NCBI GenBank assembly: GCA_937872925.1
Contig: CALMUT010000222.1
Span: 1-52,713 of the forward strand
Length of the DNA stretch: 52,713 bases
Direction: 5' to 3'
Source of the DNA: an uncultured Myxococcales bacterium
Lineage (GTDB): Bacteria > Myxococcota_A > Polyangia > Polyangiales > Polyangiaceae
A program made the translations under genes and the position numbers. Below the pieces are notes generated by a model that searched no databases, had not been told where the DNA came from, and worked only from the letters and a program-made list of their open reading frames with translations. Shown here piece by piece: positions 39,545 to 49,013 of the stretch (positions are counted from its first letter, which is position 1; every line of letters begins with the position of its first letter).

Positions 39545-41062
39545 ATGAAGAATCCTCTCTGGGCCGGTCCAGTCCTGCTGTTGGCACTGCTTGCGTGCGA
39601 CAAGGCGAAAAGCATCGTCGGCTCGGGGGATCCGACGCCGGCGGCTTCCTCCGTTGCAGCGCCTGTGGCGTCGGCTGCGCCTCGCGCCGTGGGCGGCGAC
39701 GACGCCGTGTGCAGCGTGGTTGAGACTAAAGTGTGGGGCAAGTGGGCGAACAAGCGCACGGGCATCACGCCGAGGCAGCTGGGCGGCCAGCTGGCGCTGG
39801 GGGTTGCCTTTGGCAATCGGCCCCACGTGATCGTGTTCAACGACCAAGGCGTGGGCAGCTCCCTCAAGCCCAAACCCTACGCGGGAAGTCCGCTGGCCGA
39901 GGAGCTAAAGGACAAGAAGAGTCGCCGGGATCTGCAGCGTGTGACCCCGGTTCGCATTGACGGCGCCACCACCGCCTACGCGGACTACCGGGACAATCAC
40001 GCAGACGGCCGCCGCCGCATCGCGTGCGAGCTGGTCACGGAGAAGAAACCCGTGCTGCTCTTCGACGGCACGCCGCTGCTCAAGCGCAAGCAGGAAGAGG
40101 CGGAGACGGGCACCCCCGCGGCTGCGCCGCGCTCCGTGGCAGCGGTGGCCAAGGCGCTGGGCAAGGGCCGACTGAAGCTGCCCAAGCGCGCTGCCCCGAG
40201 TGGCGACAGCGTCCCCCCCGCCGCGGCGGATGCCGCCGCCCCAGCGGCGCCTCCGGTCGATCCCCCGGCGGCCGAAAAGACGGAAATCTTGCGGGAAGTG
40301 CGCGACTGTCGGACCTTCGTCGACGACGACGGTTCGGTGTGGGCAGTCGGATCCGAGCTCCATGGCACGACGCAGCCCGCGGGCACCAAGTGGACCCTGC
40401 GCACGTTCGTCGCGCCGGATGCGGGGCGTGGCTACATCATGCTCGACGCTCACACTCTGCCCAAGGAGCCGAGAGATTCAAAGGATCTGCATACTCTCGA
40501 GTCCGCCGTGGGCATCGAGCTCGGGGGCGCCGAGCACGCAGTGTTCGGGCGTTACCGGGGCAGTCTCTTCGGCTACCACCTGGACAAGAACTTCCGTCTG
40601 CGCGGTGGGCGCAAGAGCTATCGCGGCGGCTATCCAAACCTGCCGCGCTTCTTCGCGCAGGGGGGCGACATGCGCATGCTCGTTGCGCAGAAGGTGGCGC
40701 AGGACCGCTGGGCGATGCGCTACGGCGCGCTGACCCGGGCGCTGCCCCGCAGTCTGGAGCCGATCAAGGTCGAGGGGCCGGACACGTCTTTTGCCGAGCC
40801 ATCGCTGGCGAAGGCCGGCGAGCAGCGCTGGCTCGCGTATCACCGGGGCGCGCGCCGAGACGGTCGGCTGGAGCTCATCCCGGTCAACGAGGCCCTGGTG
40901 CCCGTGGGCAAACCCTATGCGGCGACGCCTGAGGGAGAAGAGGTGTCCGAGTCCCATGTGTTCGCCCTGGCAGACGGGAAACTCCTGTTGGTCTTCTTGT
41001 CCGATCAGGACCAGGTTCCGGTGCTCACCAGCCAGGTGCTGAGCTGCAGCGTGCGGACCTGA
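39545..41062 (+). CDS. Hypothetical lipoprotein (505 aa)
   Basis: The ATG at 39545 opens a lipoprotein signal (MKNPLWAGPVLLLALLAC, lipobox LLAC). The frame extends back to 39305, but that part is the G-rich repeat. After an Ala/Ser/Pro linker there are two segments of probable beta structure (about 60-160 and 260-500), separated by an Ala/Pro-rich region with KALGKGRLKLPKRA. Motifs such as FAEPSLAKAGEQRWLAY and ESHVFALADGKLLLVFLSD are spaced as in beta-propeller blades, so a propeller is possible. No catalytic motif, no recognised family. Probably envelope-located. Confidence 0.7.
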   Translation: MKNPLWAGPVLLLALLACDKAKSIVGSGDPTPAASSVAAPVASAAPRAVGGDDAVCSVVETKVWGKWANKRTGITPRQLGGQLALGVAFGNRPHVIVFNDQGVGSSLKPKPYAGSPLAEELKDKKSRRDLQRVTPVRIDGATTAYADYRDNHADGRRRIACELVTEKKPVLLFDGTPLLKRKQEEAETGTPAAAPRSVAAVAKALGKGRLKLPKRAAPSGDSVPPAAADAAAPAAPPVDPPAAEKTEILREVRDCRTFVDDDGSVWAVGSELHGTTQPAGTKWTLRTFVAPDAGRGYIMLDAHTLPKEPRDSKDLHTLESAVGIELGGAEHAVFGRYRGSLFGYHLDKNFRLRGGRKSYRGGYPNLPRFFAQGGDMRMLVAQKVAQDRWAMRYGALTRALPRSLEPIKVEGPDTSFAEPSLAKAGEQRWLAYHRGARRDGRLELIPVNEALVPVGKPYAATPEGEEVSESHVFALADGKLLLVFLSDQDQVPVLTSQVLSCSVRT

Positions 41063-41078
41063 GTATTCGTAACTGTCT

Positions 41079-41092
41079 GAAATTACTTTCAT
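41079..41092. promoter_or_regulatory. Palindrome TGAAA-TTAC-TTTCA in an AT-rich stretch
   Basis: A perfect 5-bp inverted repeat within the AT-rich 41063-41098, about 100 bp upstream of the TetR gene. CATAAT (41090-41095) is a possible -10 box. It could be the promoter of the efflux operon. Confidence 0.35.
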
Positions 41093-41146
41093 AATGCGTG
41101 TGCCGCGTGGAGCGCCTTGCGCATTGGCGCGCCGAGCCCTAACGAT

Positions 41147-41171
41147 CGGTCATTGACTGACCGCCGGTCAG
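41147..41171. promoter_or_regulatory. Overlapping palindromes, probable TetR operator
   Basis: CGGTCA-TTGAC-TGACCG (41147-41163) overlaps CTGACC-GCC-GGTCAG (41157-41171); both use the same TGACC half-site. Position just before the TetR start (41193) and the shape are what an autoregulating TetR repressor would bind, possibly as two dimers. Confidence 0.65.
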
Positions 41172-41192
41172 CAGGTGAACGAAAATCGGACC

Positions 41193-41861
41193 ATGGGCGT
41201 CGCAGAGCGTCGACAGCGGGAGCGGAAAGAGCGGCGCCAGTGCATCCTGGATGCGGCCGAACGCGTGTTCTTGGACAAGGGACTGTCGTCGGCCACCATG
41301 GAGGAAATCGCCCACGTTGCGGAGGTGAGCAAGGGCACGCTCTATCTGTACTTCAAGGGCAAAGACGAACTGTATCTTGCGATTGCCATGCGCGCGCTGA
41401 GCGAACTCCTGGACCACTTCGAGAAAGCGCGTGCGGTTGGCGGCAGCGGAAAGCAGCGCTTGCGTGGACTGCTTTCCGCGCACGTGGACTTCGCGGTCCG
41501 CCACCGAGACCGCTTCCGCGTCGCGACGAGCTGGCTATCCAGCGAGTACTCCGTCGGCGACGACAACCCGGGCTTCGCCGAATACAAAGCGCTGATCACG
41601 CAGGTTTACTGCGTCGCTGTCGAAACGATCGAACTCGGCAAACAAGACGGCACTCTGCGACCCGATCTGGACGGGCATGTGCTCGCAACACAGCTTTGGG
41701 GTGCCACCTATGGCGCGATGACCCTGCGTGCCAACAGTATCGAGGTCATGCGGCGCATGCCCAACCAAATCGACTGGGACCAGTGGAGCGAGTCCTTTGT
41801 GGATCTGATGCTGCTTGCCCTTGGAAATCCGGAGCAGCCCTCCGATAAGGAGCTTTCATGA
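41193..41861 (+). CDS. TetR/AcrR family transcriptional regulator
   Basis: 222 residues. The helix-turn-helix region is at about 15-60: RRQCILDAAERVFLDKG, ATMEEIAHVAEVSKGTLYLYF, a textbook TetR N-terminus ending in YxYF-K. The rest is the helical ligand-binding and dimerisation domain. ATG 41193 is chosen; GTG at 41175 would add six residues and sits against the operator. Its stop overlaps the adaptor gene start (ATGA). It probably represses itself and the RND efflux genes until a substrate binds. Confidence 0.92.
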   Translation: MGVAERRQRERKERRQCILDAAERVFLDKGLSSATMEEIAHVAEVSKGTLYLYFKGKDELYLAIAMRALSELLDHFEKARAVGGSGKQRLRGLLSAHVDFAVRHRDRFRVATSWLSSEYSVGDDNPGFAEYKALITQVYCVAVETIELGKQDGTLRPDLDGHVLATQLWGATYGAMTLRANSIEVMRRMPNQIDWDQWSESFVDLMLLALGNPEQPSDKELS

Positions 41862-43096
41862 GTCTGGGTCGAAGCATTCTACGCGCGGCGCTGCCCGTAC
41901 TGGCGCTCAGCGTTGGAGCCGCCGTCTTGGGCGTGATGATCAAGACGCGGCCCGAGCCTGAAAAGAAAGCTCGGGACGAACGCGGCGCACTCGTCAAGAC
42001 AGCGTCGGTGCATTCGGTCAAAGAGCGGCTGCGTATCGTGGAGAGTGGCACGGTGATCGCTGCAGAGCAGATCACCGCACAGCCGGAAGCTGCCGGACGC
42101 GTGGTGTGGCAGCACCCAGAATTGGTTCCCGGTGGGCGCTTCAAGAAAGGCGACGTCTTGGTGCGCATCGACGCCCGGGACTACCGGCTCGCACTGCGAC
42201 AGCAAAGCGCCAACGTGAATCGGGCGCAGCTTGAGCTCAAGCTGGAGACCGCGCGCAAAGAGATTGCCAAAGAAGAGTGGGCCATCATCGGAGAGGACAT
42301 GCGCTCTTCCGCCGAAGGCAAGGCGCTCGCGCTGCGTGAGCCCCAGCTAGATGCCGCCAAAGTAAACGTGGAAGCGGCCAAGAGCGCGCAGGCACAAGCG
42401 AAGCTTTCGGTTTCGAAAACGACGCTACGGGCGCCGTTCAACGGATTCGTCAAGGCCGAAGCGGTCGACATTGGGCAGTTGGTGACGCCTCAGACACCCT
42501 TGGCCACCTTGGTCGGAACGGATCAGTTCTGGGTGCAGGTATCGGTGCCCGTGGACAAGCTTGGGGTGATCCAGGTACCCGGTTTCAACGCGAAGACCGG
42601 ATCCAAAGCCACGATCGCGCAGGAAGTCGGCGGAGTTCGTCTGGAGCGCGAAGGCACCGTGGTGCGCCTGCTGGGGGACCTCGATCCCATCGGTCGCATG
42701 GCCCGGGTCCTCGTCGCCATTGACGACCCCTTCGACCTCAACGCCAAGCCCAAGGCAGCGAGCGGGTCCGAATCCGAACCGGATGCGGTTTCGAGTCTGC
42801 CGCTGTTGCTCGGTGCCTTTGTGGAGGTCGCGATCGAAGCCAAAGTGATTGCGGATGTGGTCGAAGTGCCGCGCTTGGCGCTGCGCAACGGCGACAGCGT
42901 GTACATCTTTGGTAAGGACGGCCGACTCGTCGTGCGCAGTGTCGAGGTTGCGTGGCGCCGCGACAAGAGCGTGTTGGTGCGTGCGGGGATCGAGGCTGGC
43001 GAGGAAGTCATCGTGAGCCGGCTGCCCAGTGCGGTCCCGGGCATGTTGCTGCGCAAGGCTCCGACTGAGCCGAAGACGGTTCTGGGCAAGAAATGA
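41858..43096 (+). CDS. RND efflux periplasmic adaptor (membrane fusion protein)
   Basis: 412 residues. One N-terminal TM/signal segment (about 6-28), then the two halves of a lipoyl domain: AAEQITAQPEAAGRVVWQHPEL and TTLRAPFNGFVKAEAVDIGQLV, separated by an alpha-helical hairpin (about 110-190, KLETARKEIAKEEW). A beta-barrel and membrane-proximal domain follow (VPRLALRNGDSVYIFGKDG). It links an RND pump to an outer membrane channel. Overlaps both neighbours by 4 bp. No TolC-type gene is adjacent. Confidence 0.92.
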   Translation: MSLGRSILRAALPVLALSVGAAVLGVMIKTRPEPEKKARDERGALVKTASVHSVKERLRIVESGTVIAAEQITAQPEAAGRVVWQHPELVPGGRFKKGDVLVRIDARDYRLALRQQSANVNRAQLELKLETARKEIAKEEWAIIGEDMRSSAEGKALALREPQLDAAKVNVEAAKSAQAQAKLSVSKTTLRAPFNGFVKAEAVDIGQLVTPQTPLATLVGTDQFWVQVSVPVDKLGVIQVPGFNAKTGSKATIAQEVGGVRLEREGTVVRLLGDLDPIGRMARVLVAIDDPFDLNAKPKAASGSESEPDAVSSLPLLLGAFVEVAIEAKVIADVVEVPRLALRNGDSVYIFGKDGRLVVRSVEVAWRRDKSVLVRAGIEAGEEVIVSRLPSAVPGMLLRKAPTEPKTVLGKK

Positions 43097-46000
43097 GCTT
43101 CGAGTCGCCGGACGGACCCGGTCCGCTCTCAGGACCGCGCGGCGCCGAACCCGGTGTGGCGACGCGTGCCGGACCGCTGGCCTGGATGACCAAGAATGCG
43201 GTGGCCTCCAATCTGCTGATGTTGGTCTTGATCATCGGCGGGCTGTTCACCCTGCCGAGCATCAAGCAGGAGGTGTTCCCCGAGTTTGAACTCGATTTTG
43301 TTCTGGTGAACGTGCCGTACCCGGGCGCGAGCCCCGCGGAGGTGGAGCAAGGGGTCGTGCTTGCCCTCGAAGAGGCCGTGCGCGCTGTGGACGGTGTGAA
43401 GGAGATCCGCGGCACGGCGGGCGAGGGGGTCGCCACCATGACCGTCGAGCTTTTGCTGGGGACCAACTCGGACCGCGCCCTGGCGGACGTGAAGAGCGCC
43501 GTCGACCGGGTGACCAGCTTTCCGAAAGACGTGGAGCGGCCGGTGGTCAGCCTGGCGCAGTCTCGTCGGCAAGTCGTCAGTATCGTCGTGCACGGCGACG
43601 CCTCGGAGAAGGCGCTGCGTGAACTCGCCGAGCAAGTGCGGGACGATCTGCTTTCAGACGGCCAGATCACCCTGGTGGAGCTCTCAGGGGTGCGCCCGCC
43701 GGAAGTGAGCATCGAGGTGCCCCGAGAGCAGCTGCGCCGCTACAATCTCACCCTCGAGCAAATCTCGCAGCGCATCGCAGCGGCGTCCGTCGAGGTTCCC
43801 GGGGGCGGCGTCAAGACGCCGAGCGGGGAAGTCTTGCTACGGACCGCTGAGCGTCGGGAGCGCGGCGCCGAGTTCGCGGAAATCACGCTGCTGTCTCGAC
43901 CGGACGGCAGTGAGATCAAAGTCGGAGACATCGCCAAGGTCAAAGATGACTTCCGAGAAACGGACCAAGAAGCGTTCTTCAACGGTGAGCGCGCGGCGAT
44001 GGTCAACGTATTCCGAGTCGGCGACCAAACGCCGCTGAGTATATCGGAAATCGTCAACCGCTACGTTGCGGAGCACAAGACTTCGCTACCGCCGGGCGTC
44101 AGTCTCAGTATCTGGAGCGACTCCTCCGAGGTCTACGCCGATCGCGTGGACTTGCTGCGCCGCAACGCGAACCTGGGACTGATCCTGGTGATGATCACCC
44201 TGGGACTGTTTCTGGAGCTGCGGCTAGCGCTGTGGGTCACTCTCGGCATTCCGATTTCCTTCATTGGCTCGCTCTTGTTTCTCCCCGCCTGGGGTGCGTC
44301 CATCAACATGATCTCGCTCTTCGCGTTCATCGTGTGTTTGGGCATCGTGGTGGACGATGCCATCGTGGTCGGCGAGGCCGTCTACACCAAACAGAGAGAG
44401 GGCTTGAAACGCATGGACGCCGCCGTGGCGGGCGTGCGCGAGGTCGCCATTCCCGTCGTGTTTGCGGTGGCGACGACGGTCGTCGCGTTCGCGCCCATGC
44501 TTTTTGTGCCTGGTCCCGCTGGAAAGTTCTTCCGTCTGATCCCCATCGTGGTCATCGCGGTGCTGGTGATCTCCCTGGTAGAAAGTCTGCTGGTGCTGCC
44601 AGCACATTTGGCGCACAAAGGCTCGGCAGTCTTGGTGCCTACGGGGGCACTCTCCGTCGGCCTGTTGGTGGGCTTGCCCTACGGCGCCAAGTACGCCATC
44701 GGCTACGGGCTGGCGGCGCTGTTGATCGGGGCGGTTGGTTTGCTGCTGCTCAAGCGTTTTAGTGAAGGTCGCATCTACAAGTGGATTGAGCGGACACAAC
44801 AGCGCTTTAGCCGGTTTGTGGAGTGGTTTGTCCAGCGCTACTACGTTCCGGTGATCGACATGGCGCTTTCGCGTCGCTACCTGACCCTATCCATCGCAGT
44901 CAGCGTCTTTCTGGCGGTGATGGGTCTGGTCGCCGGCGGGCGCGTCAACTTCACCTTCATGCCCAAGGTCGATAGCGACGTGCTGGTGGGGCAGCTGGAG
45001 ATGCCCTACGGCACGTCGGTGACGGAAACCCGAGCGGTTGCCAAGCGCATGGAGCAAACCGCCCAGCAGCTGATCGAAGAGATGGGGGAGGGCAAGCCCG
45101 TCGGCCGCGGCATTTTCTCGCAAGTCGGCGACAAGGGCGCCATGGCCAGCGGTCCCATGGCATCGGTCAAAGGCGCAGGCGGCAGCCACCTGGCGGAAAT
45201 TGCGGTGTTCTTGGTGCCGCTCAAAGACCGCCCGTTTTCGTCGACGGAGTTCTCGCGGCGATGGCGCGAGGCGATTGGTGGTGTGCCCGGCGTACGCACG
45301 ATGAAGTTCGGCTTCTCCACGGGCCCAAGCGCCGGCGCGGCGGTGGACATTGCGCTGTCGCATAAAGACATTGGAGTGCTCGAACTCGCCGCACAGCAGC
45401 TCGCGACCAAGCTTGGCGAGTACAACGGCGTGTATGACATCGACAATGGCTTCGCCGCGGGCAAGGACCAGCTCGATTTGCGCCTCAAAGCCAGCGCGCG
45501 GGTGCTCGGGCTGACGGAATCGGATCTGGCGCGTCAGGTGCGTAGTTCGTTCTTTGGTGCAGAAGCTGTGCGCCAGCAGCGTGGTCGGGACGAATTGCGG
45601 GTGTACGTACGCCTGCCGCAGAGTGAACGGATCAGCGAGCACGACATCGAGGCCCTGATGATTCGCACGCCCTCCGGCGGCGAGATCCCCTTGGCTCAGG
45701 CCGCTGACATCCAGCGTGGCAGTTCCTATACCAGTATCCAGCGCACGGACGGCCGACGCGTCGTGCGCGTGACCGCTGAGGTCGACGCCGCCCTGGCGAA
45801 CGCCAACAAGATCATCTCCGATGTGGAACGCGACGTATTGCCAGGCGTGCTGGCGGATTTTGAAGGCGTGTCGTACTCCCTGGAAGGGGAGCAGCGCTCG
45901 CAGGCGGAGACCATGGCTGCGTTGGGCAAGGGCTTCCTGTTCGCGCTGATTGCGATATTCGGGCTCTTGGCTGTGGTCTTTCGGAGCTACGCCCAGCCCA

Positions 46001-46473
46001 TCATTATCATGGCGGTGATCCCCTTCGGCATGGTGGGCGCGGTGATCGGCCATGTCCTAATGGGTTACGATCTGTCTCTGATGAGCATGATGGGCGTCGT
46101 CGCGCTCTCCGGCGTGGTGGTCAACGACTCACTCATCTTGGTTGACGCCGCGAATGGCTTCCGCGCCAGCGGTATGTCGCGGCGCGAGGCCATCGTCGCG
46201 GGCGGCGCGCGACGATTCCGGCCCATCTTGCTCACGTCGCTGACGACCTTCTTCGGATTGATTCCGATGATCACCGAGACCAGCATGCAGGCGCGCTTTC
46301 TGATCCCCATGGCCATCAGTCTGGGCTTCGGCGTGCTGTTGGCGACCGTGATCTGCCTGATCCTCGTGCCCAGCGCCTACGCCATCGTCGACGACATCAA
46401 GTTGGCCTGGGAGTCGCTGGCGAGGTTTACGAGCGGACCCAGCCAAGATCGAGACGTCGTCCCGGGAGAGTAG
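43093..46473 (+). CDS. RND family efflux permease
   Basis: 1126 residues, twelve TM helices expected in two homologous halves. TM1 is at about 38-57 (NLLMLVLIIGGLFTLPSIKQEVFPEF). CLGIVVDDAIVVGEAV carries the Asp pair of TM4 used for proton relay, and GVVALSGVVVNDSLILVDAANG marks TM10 in the second half; AIVAGGARRFRPILLTSLTTFFGLIPMI is the conserved loop before TM11. It exports drugs or other compounds using proton motive force. An extra hydrophobic pair near 515-555 is longer than in AcrB. Last gene of the TetR-adaptor-pump operon. Confidence 0.95.
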   Translation: MSFESPDGPGPLSGPRGAEPGVATRAGPLAWMTKNAVASNLLMLVLIIGGLFTLPSIKQEVFPEFELDFVLVNVPYPGASPAEVEQGVVLALEEAVRAVDGVKEIRGTAGEGVATMTVELLLGTNSDRALADVKSAVDRVTSFPKDVERPVVSLAQSRRQVVSIVVHGDASEKALRELAEQVRDDLLSDGQITLVELSGVRPPEVSIEVPREQLRRYNLTLEQISQRIAAASVEVPGGGVKTPSGEVLLRTAERRERGAEFAEITLLSRPDGSEIKVGDIAKVKDDFRETDQEAFFNGERAAMVNVFRVGDQTPLSISEIVNRYVAEHKTSLPPGVSLSIWSDSSEVYADRVDLLRRNANLGLILVMITLGLFLELRLALWVTLGIPISFIGSLLFLPAWGASINMISLFAFIVCLGIVVDDAIVVGEAVYTKQREGLKRMDAAVAGVREVAIPVVFAVATTVVAFAPMLFVPGPAGKFFRLIPIVVIAVLVISLVESLLVLPAHLAHKGSAVLVPTGALSVGLLVGLPYGAKYAIGYGLAALLIGAVGLLLLKRFSEGRIYKWIERTQQRFSRFVEWFVQRYYVPVIDMALSRRYLTLSIAVSVFLAVMGLVAGGRVNFTFMPKVDSDVLVGQLEMPYGTSVTETRAVAKRMEQTAQQLIEEMGEGKPVGRGIFSQVGDKGAMASGPMASVKGAGGSHLAEIAVFLVPLKDRPFSSTEFSRRWREAIGGVPGVRTMKFGFSTGPSAGAAVDIALSHKDIGVLELAAQQLATKLGEYNGVYDIDNGFAAGKDQLDLRLKASARVLGLTESDLARQVRSSFFGAEAVRQQRGRDELRVYVRLPQSERISEHDIEALMIRTPSGGEIPLAQAADIQRGSSYTSIQRTDGRRVVRVTAEVDAALANANKIISDVERDVLPGVLADFEGVSYSLEGEQRSQAETMAALGKGFLFALIAIFGLLAVVFRSYAQPIIIMAVIPFGMVGAVIGHVLMGYDLSLMSMMGVVALSGVVVNDSLILVDAANGFRASGMSRREAIVAGGARRFRPILLTSLTTFFGLIPMITETSMQARFLIPMAISLGFGVLLATVICLILVPSAYAIVDDIKLAWESLARFTSGPSQDRDVVPGE

Positions 46474-46494
46474 CCGGCGGCGGATCCCGGCGGC

Positions 46495-47115
46495 TCAGGC
46501 TTCGTCGATGGTGCAGGAAATGGGGCGAGCGACGATGACGGTGCTGCCTTCGGGTTGCCACGGCCCGCCCGGATTCCAACGCAGCTTCGGCTGGGCGATC
46601 TGCCCAATGAACTTGACCTCACACTCCGCGGTAAAGCGGGAGAGCTTTTTGGAATCGACGCCGGCGCTTGGTTCCCGATGCAGGCGCAGCGCCATATTCG
46701 GCTCCGCCCACAAGCCGGCGATCAAGATGAGTTGATTGTCTGGCCAGGTGCGGAAGGGCTGAATCAGGCTCGCCTTGTTGTCGTCTAGGGGCTGGCTCGG
46801 ATCCGCAGGCCAGACCTCGGTCTCGGACTTGCTCGCGCAGTGCGCGCCATCCGCTTCCGTCTCAGCCGCACAACTGAGCAGCCCGAAGTCTGCGGTGATC
46901 AGCGTGACTCGCACTTTCGCGGTCTTGCCCACTTGCCACTCGGCGACGTTGTGATTCTCCGGCGCCTTCGGCGAGATCCAATTCGAGATCGGCGAAAACG
47001 GAATGACCACCATGGCGGCGACTAGGGCGGCGGCAAACCAAAACCACCCGCTTGCGACGGGGATGGGTTCGGCGACGCGCTTGGGGCGGGGCTTCTTGCG
47101 GGCAGCAGGTGCCAT
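46495..47115 (-). CDS. Hypothetical single-TM protein
   Basis: 206 residues from ATG 47115. A Lys/Arg/Pro-rich cytosolic start (APAARKKPRPKRV) precedes one TM helix (WFWFAAALVAAMVVIPF), then about 150 residues outside with four Cys (LLSCAAETEADGAHC; AECEVKF; ISCTID) that may form disulphides. Strand-rich composition. No family recognised. It is convergent with the RND permease and divergent from the duplicated membrane protein, so probably a single-gene unit. Confidence 0.7.
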   Translation of the reverse strand: MAPAARKKPRPKRVAEPIPVASGWFWFAAALVAAMVVIPFSPISNWISPKAPENHNVAEWQVGKTAKVRVTLITADFGLLSCAAETEADGAHCASKSETEVWPADPSQPLDDNKASLIQPFRTWPDNQLILIAGLWAEPNMALRLHREPSAGVDSKKLSRFTAECEVKFIGQIAQPKLRWNPGGPWQPEGSTVIVARPISCTIDEA

Positions 47116-47285
47116 ATGGGGACAGGGGTGTAGCAAAGGAGCCGAGGGCTGTCAGCAGCGGCGATTTCCCGTGCAAATGCAGCGGGCTTTGCCCCGGACC
47201 GGGTCTTCGGACCCTGCCGCGTTTGCGCGCTCGGCCCGAAGAAAATACTCTCCGGGGCCGAGTCACCGGAAGCTGAACGACGAAT

Positions 47286-48125
47286 ATGTCCCTGCCAACC
47301 CTTCGAACCGAGCCCGAAAGTGGGCAGTCCGCGGGCTACGATCGCCGCAGCGCCGTCGCGCTATTGTGTCTAGTCAGCGTGGGCGCGGCCGTGGGCTACC
47401 ATTGGAACGATCTGCTCGATGCCAACGGCCAGCTCGATCTCTTGCTGCTTGGGATCTGGTTGGTCATGGCCGCCTGCATCACTTGGAACGTTTCGCCGCG
47501 GCGCGATTTGGCGCTGCTCTTGGTGGGGCTGTGCGGCGGATTCGTGATCGAGTGGTGGGGCACGACGACTGGACTGTGGCGCTACTTCACCAACGAAAGG
47601 CCGCCGCTCTGGATCTTGCCGGCATGGCCTATCGCAGCGCTCTCCACGGATCGCCTGGGGACGTTACTGGAACGCGGCGCGCGGCGCCTTGAGCAGCGCG
47701 CGGGATTCGCGAGCACGGACCTGCGGCTGACGCGCGGCTATCGCGTCGTGTTCTACCTGGTGGTTCCCGCGTTTGTCGCTGGCATGATTGCGTTTTCCTG
47801 GCCCGCGCGCGGCGTGCTTTCCACCAAAGTCGTATTCTTCTTGATGGTCGCCCTGGCGCTGTACTCCACGCTGCCGCGGCGCGACGTGCTGGTGTTCTTC
47901 TCCGGCGCTGGCCTCGGGATCTTCCTTGAGTATTGGGGCACGAGTCGGATGTGCTGGATCTATTATACGGAGCAGGTGCCGCCGCCCATCGCGGTGCTAG
48001 CGCATGGCTTTGCCGCCTTGGCGTTTGCCCGCGCTGCGGACGCCGTGCTTGGGGCCTTCACCCGGCTGCTTGGTGGACTGCGCCCAGCCGGAAGTCAGAG
48101 GCAATCAGAAAACGCGGCGTCGTAG
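47286..48125 (+). CDS. Polytopic membrane protein with internal duplication
   Basis: 279 residues, about eight hydrophobic segments. Two segments align over 50 residues at an offset of 126: PRRDLALLLVGLCGGFVIEW (71) with PRRDVLVFFSGAGLGIFLEY (197), continuing WGTTTGLWRYFT with WGTSRMCWIYYT and then two prolines and an alanine-rich helix. The conserved core is PRRD-x(14)-E-[WY]-WGT-x(4)-W-x-Y-[FY]-T. Acidic and aromatic residues inside a membrane suggest a catalytic or binding site per half. No named family is recognised. Its end overlaps the convergent SGNH gene by 31 bp. Confidence 0.78.
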   Translation: MSLPTLRTEPESGQSAGYDRRSAVALLCLVSVGAAVGYHWNDLLDANGQLDLLLLGIWLVMAACITWNVSPRRDLALLLVGLCGGFVIEWWGTTTGLWRYFTNERPPLWILPAWPIAALSTDRLGTLLERGARRLEQRAGFASTDLRLTRGYRVVFYLVVPAFVAGMIAFSWPARGVLSTKVVFFLMVALALYSTLPRRDVLVFFSGAGLGIFLEYWGTSRMCWIYYTEQVPPPIAVLAHGFAALAFARAADAVLGAFTRLLGGLRPAGSQRQSENAAS

Positions 48126-48949
48126 AGGGCCTTACCCAGCACTTCGTGGCCCTTCTTGCCGAAGTGCAGCCCATCGCGAATGGGGTGCGCGTATTCCTTG
48201 CAAAGGTGGGTCGGTGTGCCGCAGGACAGTAGTGGGTAGGCGTCAATGGCGACGTCGATCTCGCCGTTGCTCTTCTGCGCCAGGATCCAGGTATTCAAGC
48301 GCAGCGTGGCCTGACCGCGGCGCTCGTTGAAGTACTTCGTAAAGCCGCCCCAGGGCGCCACACTGATCGCGACAACCCGCGCGCCGTGCTTGCGAGACGC
48401 TTGATACACTCGCGTCAGGTCGCGGCCGATCTTGGCCACGGTGCGTCCGGCGGTCAGATCGCTGTATAGATCGTTGACGCCGCCAAATACGACAACGTGG
48501 GTGTAGCGCACGCCCGCGACACTGCGGCCGTCTTCGTCCATCACGTCACGGAAGAAGCGCGCCCGCATCATGTTCACCATGTCGCCGCCCTTGCCGAAGT
48601 CGTCGAACTGGCTTTTTGGGCACTGCTGCTTGACGTACTTCCAATAGCCGCCGCCACCCACGCGCCCGTCGGACAGCGAGTCGCCGAGGATCGCAACGCG
48701 CAGGGCCGCCTTGTCCGTCGGCCGGGCAGCGTCGCTGGCATCAGGCGCGGGCGGGGCGACAACTTCGGCCGTTGTGGGCGCCCGGGGCACTGATTCGGAG
48801 CTCGGAACAGCCGCTGGCTCCGTGTGCGGCGCACTCGGGGCATGGGGCGCCCCGTTGCCCTTGCTGTTGCACTGGCTGAGCAGCGCGGCGCCCAACGCGA
48901 CCGACGCGATCAGCAGCGCTGTGAGGGACGGAGTGCGGAAAGAACCCAT
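48095..48949 (-). CDS. SGNH/GDSL hydrolase, exported
   Basis: 284 residues from ATG 48949 (GTG two codons upstream also possible). Hydrophobic N-terminus ending LLSQC, probably a lipobox, then an Ala/Pro/Ser linker to about residue 80. The hydrolase blocks are VAILGDSLSDG (nucleophile Ser), FGKGGDMV (Gly block), FGGVNDLYS (Asn block) and RDGLHFGKKGHEV (Asp/His block). It probably deacylates an envelope polymer. It is the second SGNH lipoprotein in the window, not closely similar to that at 15952-17010. Confidence 0.87.
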   Translation of the reverse strand: MGSFRTPSLTALLIASVALGAALLSQCNSKGNGAPHAPSAPHTEPAAVPSSESVPRAPTTAEVVAPPAPDASDAARPTDKAALRVAILGDSLSDGRVGGGGYWKYVKQQCPKSQFDDFGKGGDMVNMMRARFFRDVMDEDGRSVAGVRYTHVVVFGGVNDLYSDLTAGRTVAKIGRDLTRVYQASRKHGARVVAISVAPWGGFTKYFNERRGQATLRLNTWILAQKSNGEIDVAIDAYPLLSCGTPTHLCKEYAHPIRDGLHFGKKGHEVLGKALYDAAFSDCL

Positions 48950-49013
48950 CGGCACCCGTTACTAGACACGAATTTCTGGGTGCGTACCGCGATTCTGATA
49001 ACGTCGCCGCAAC

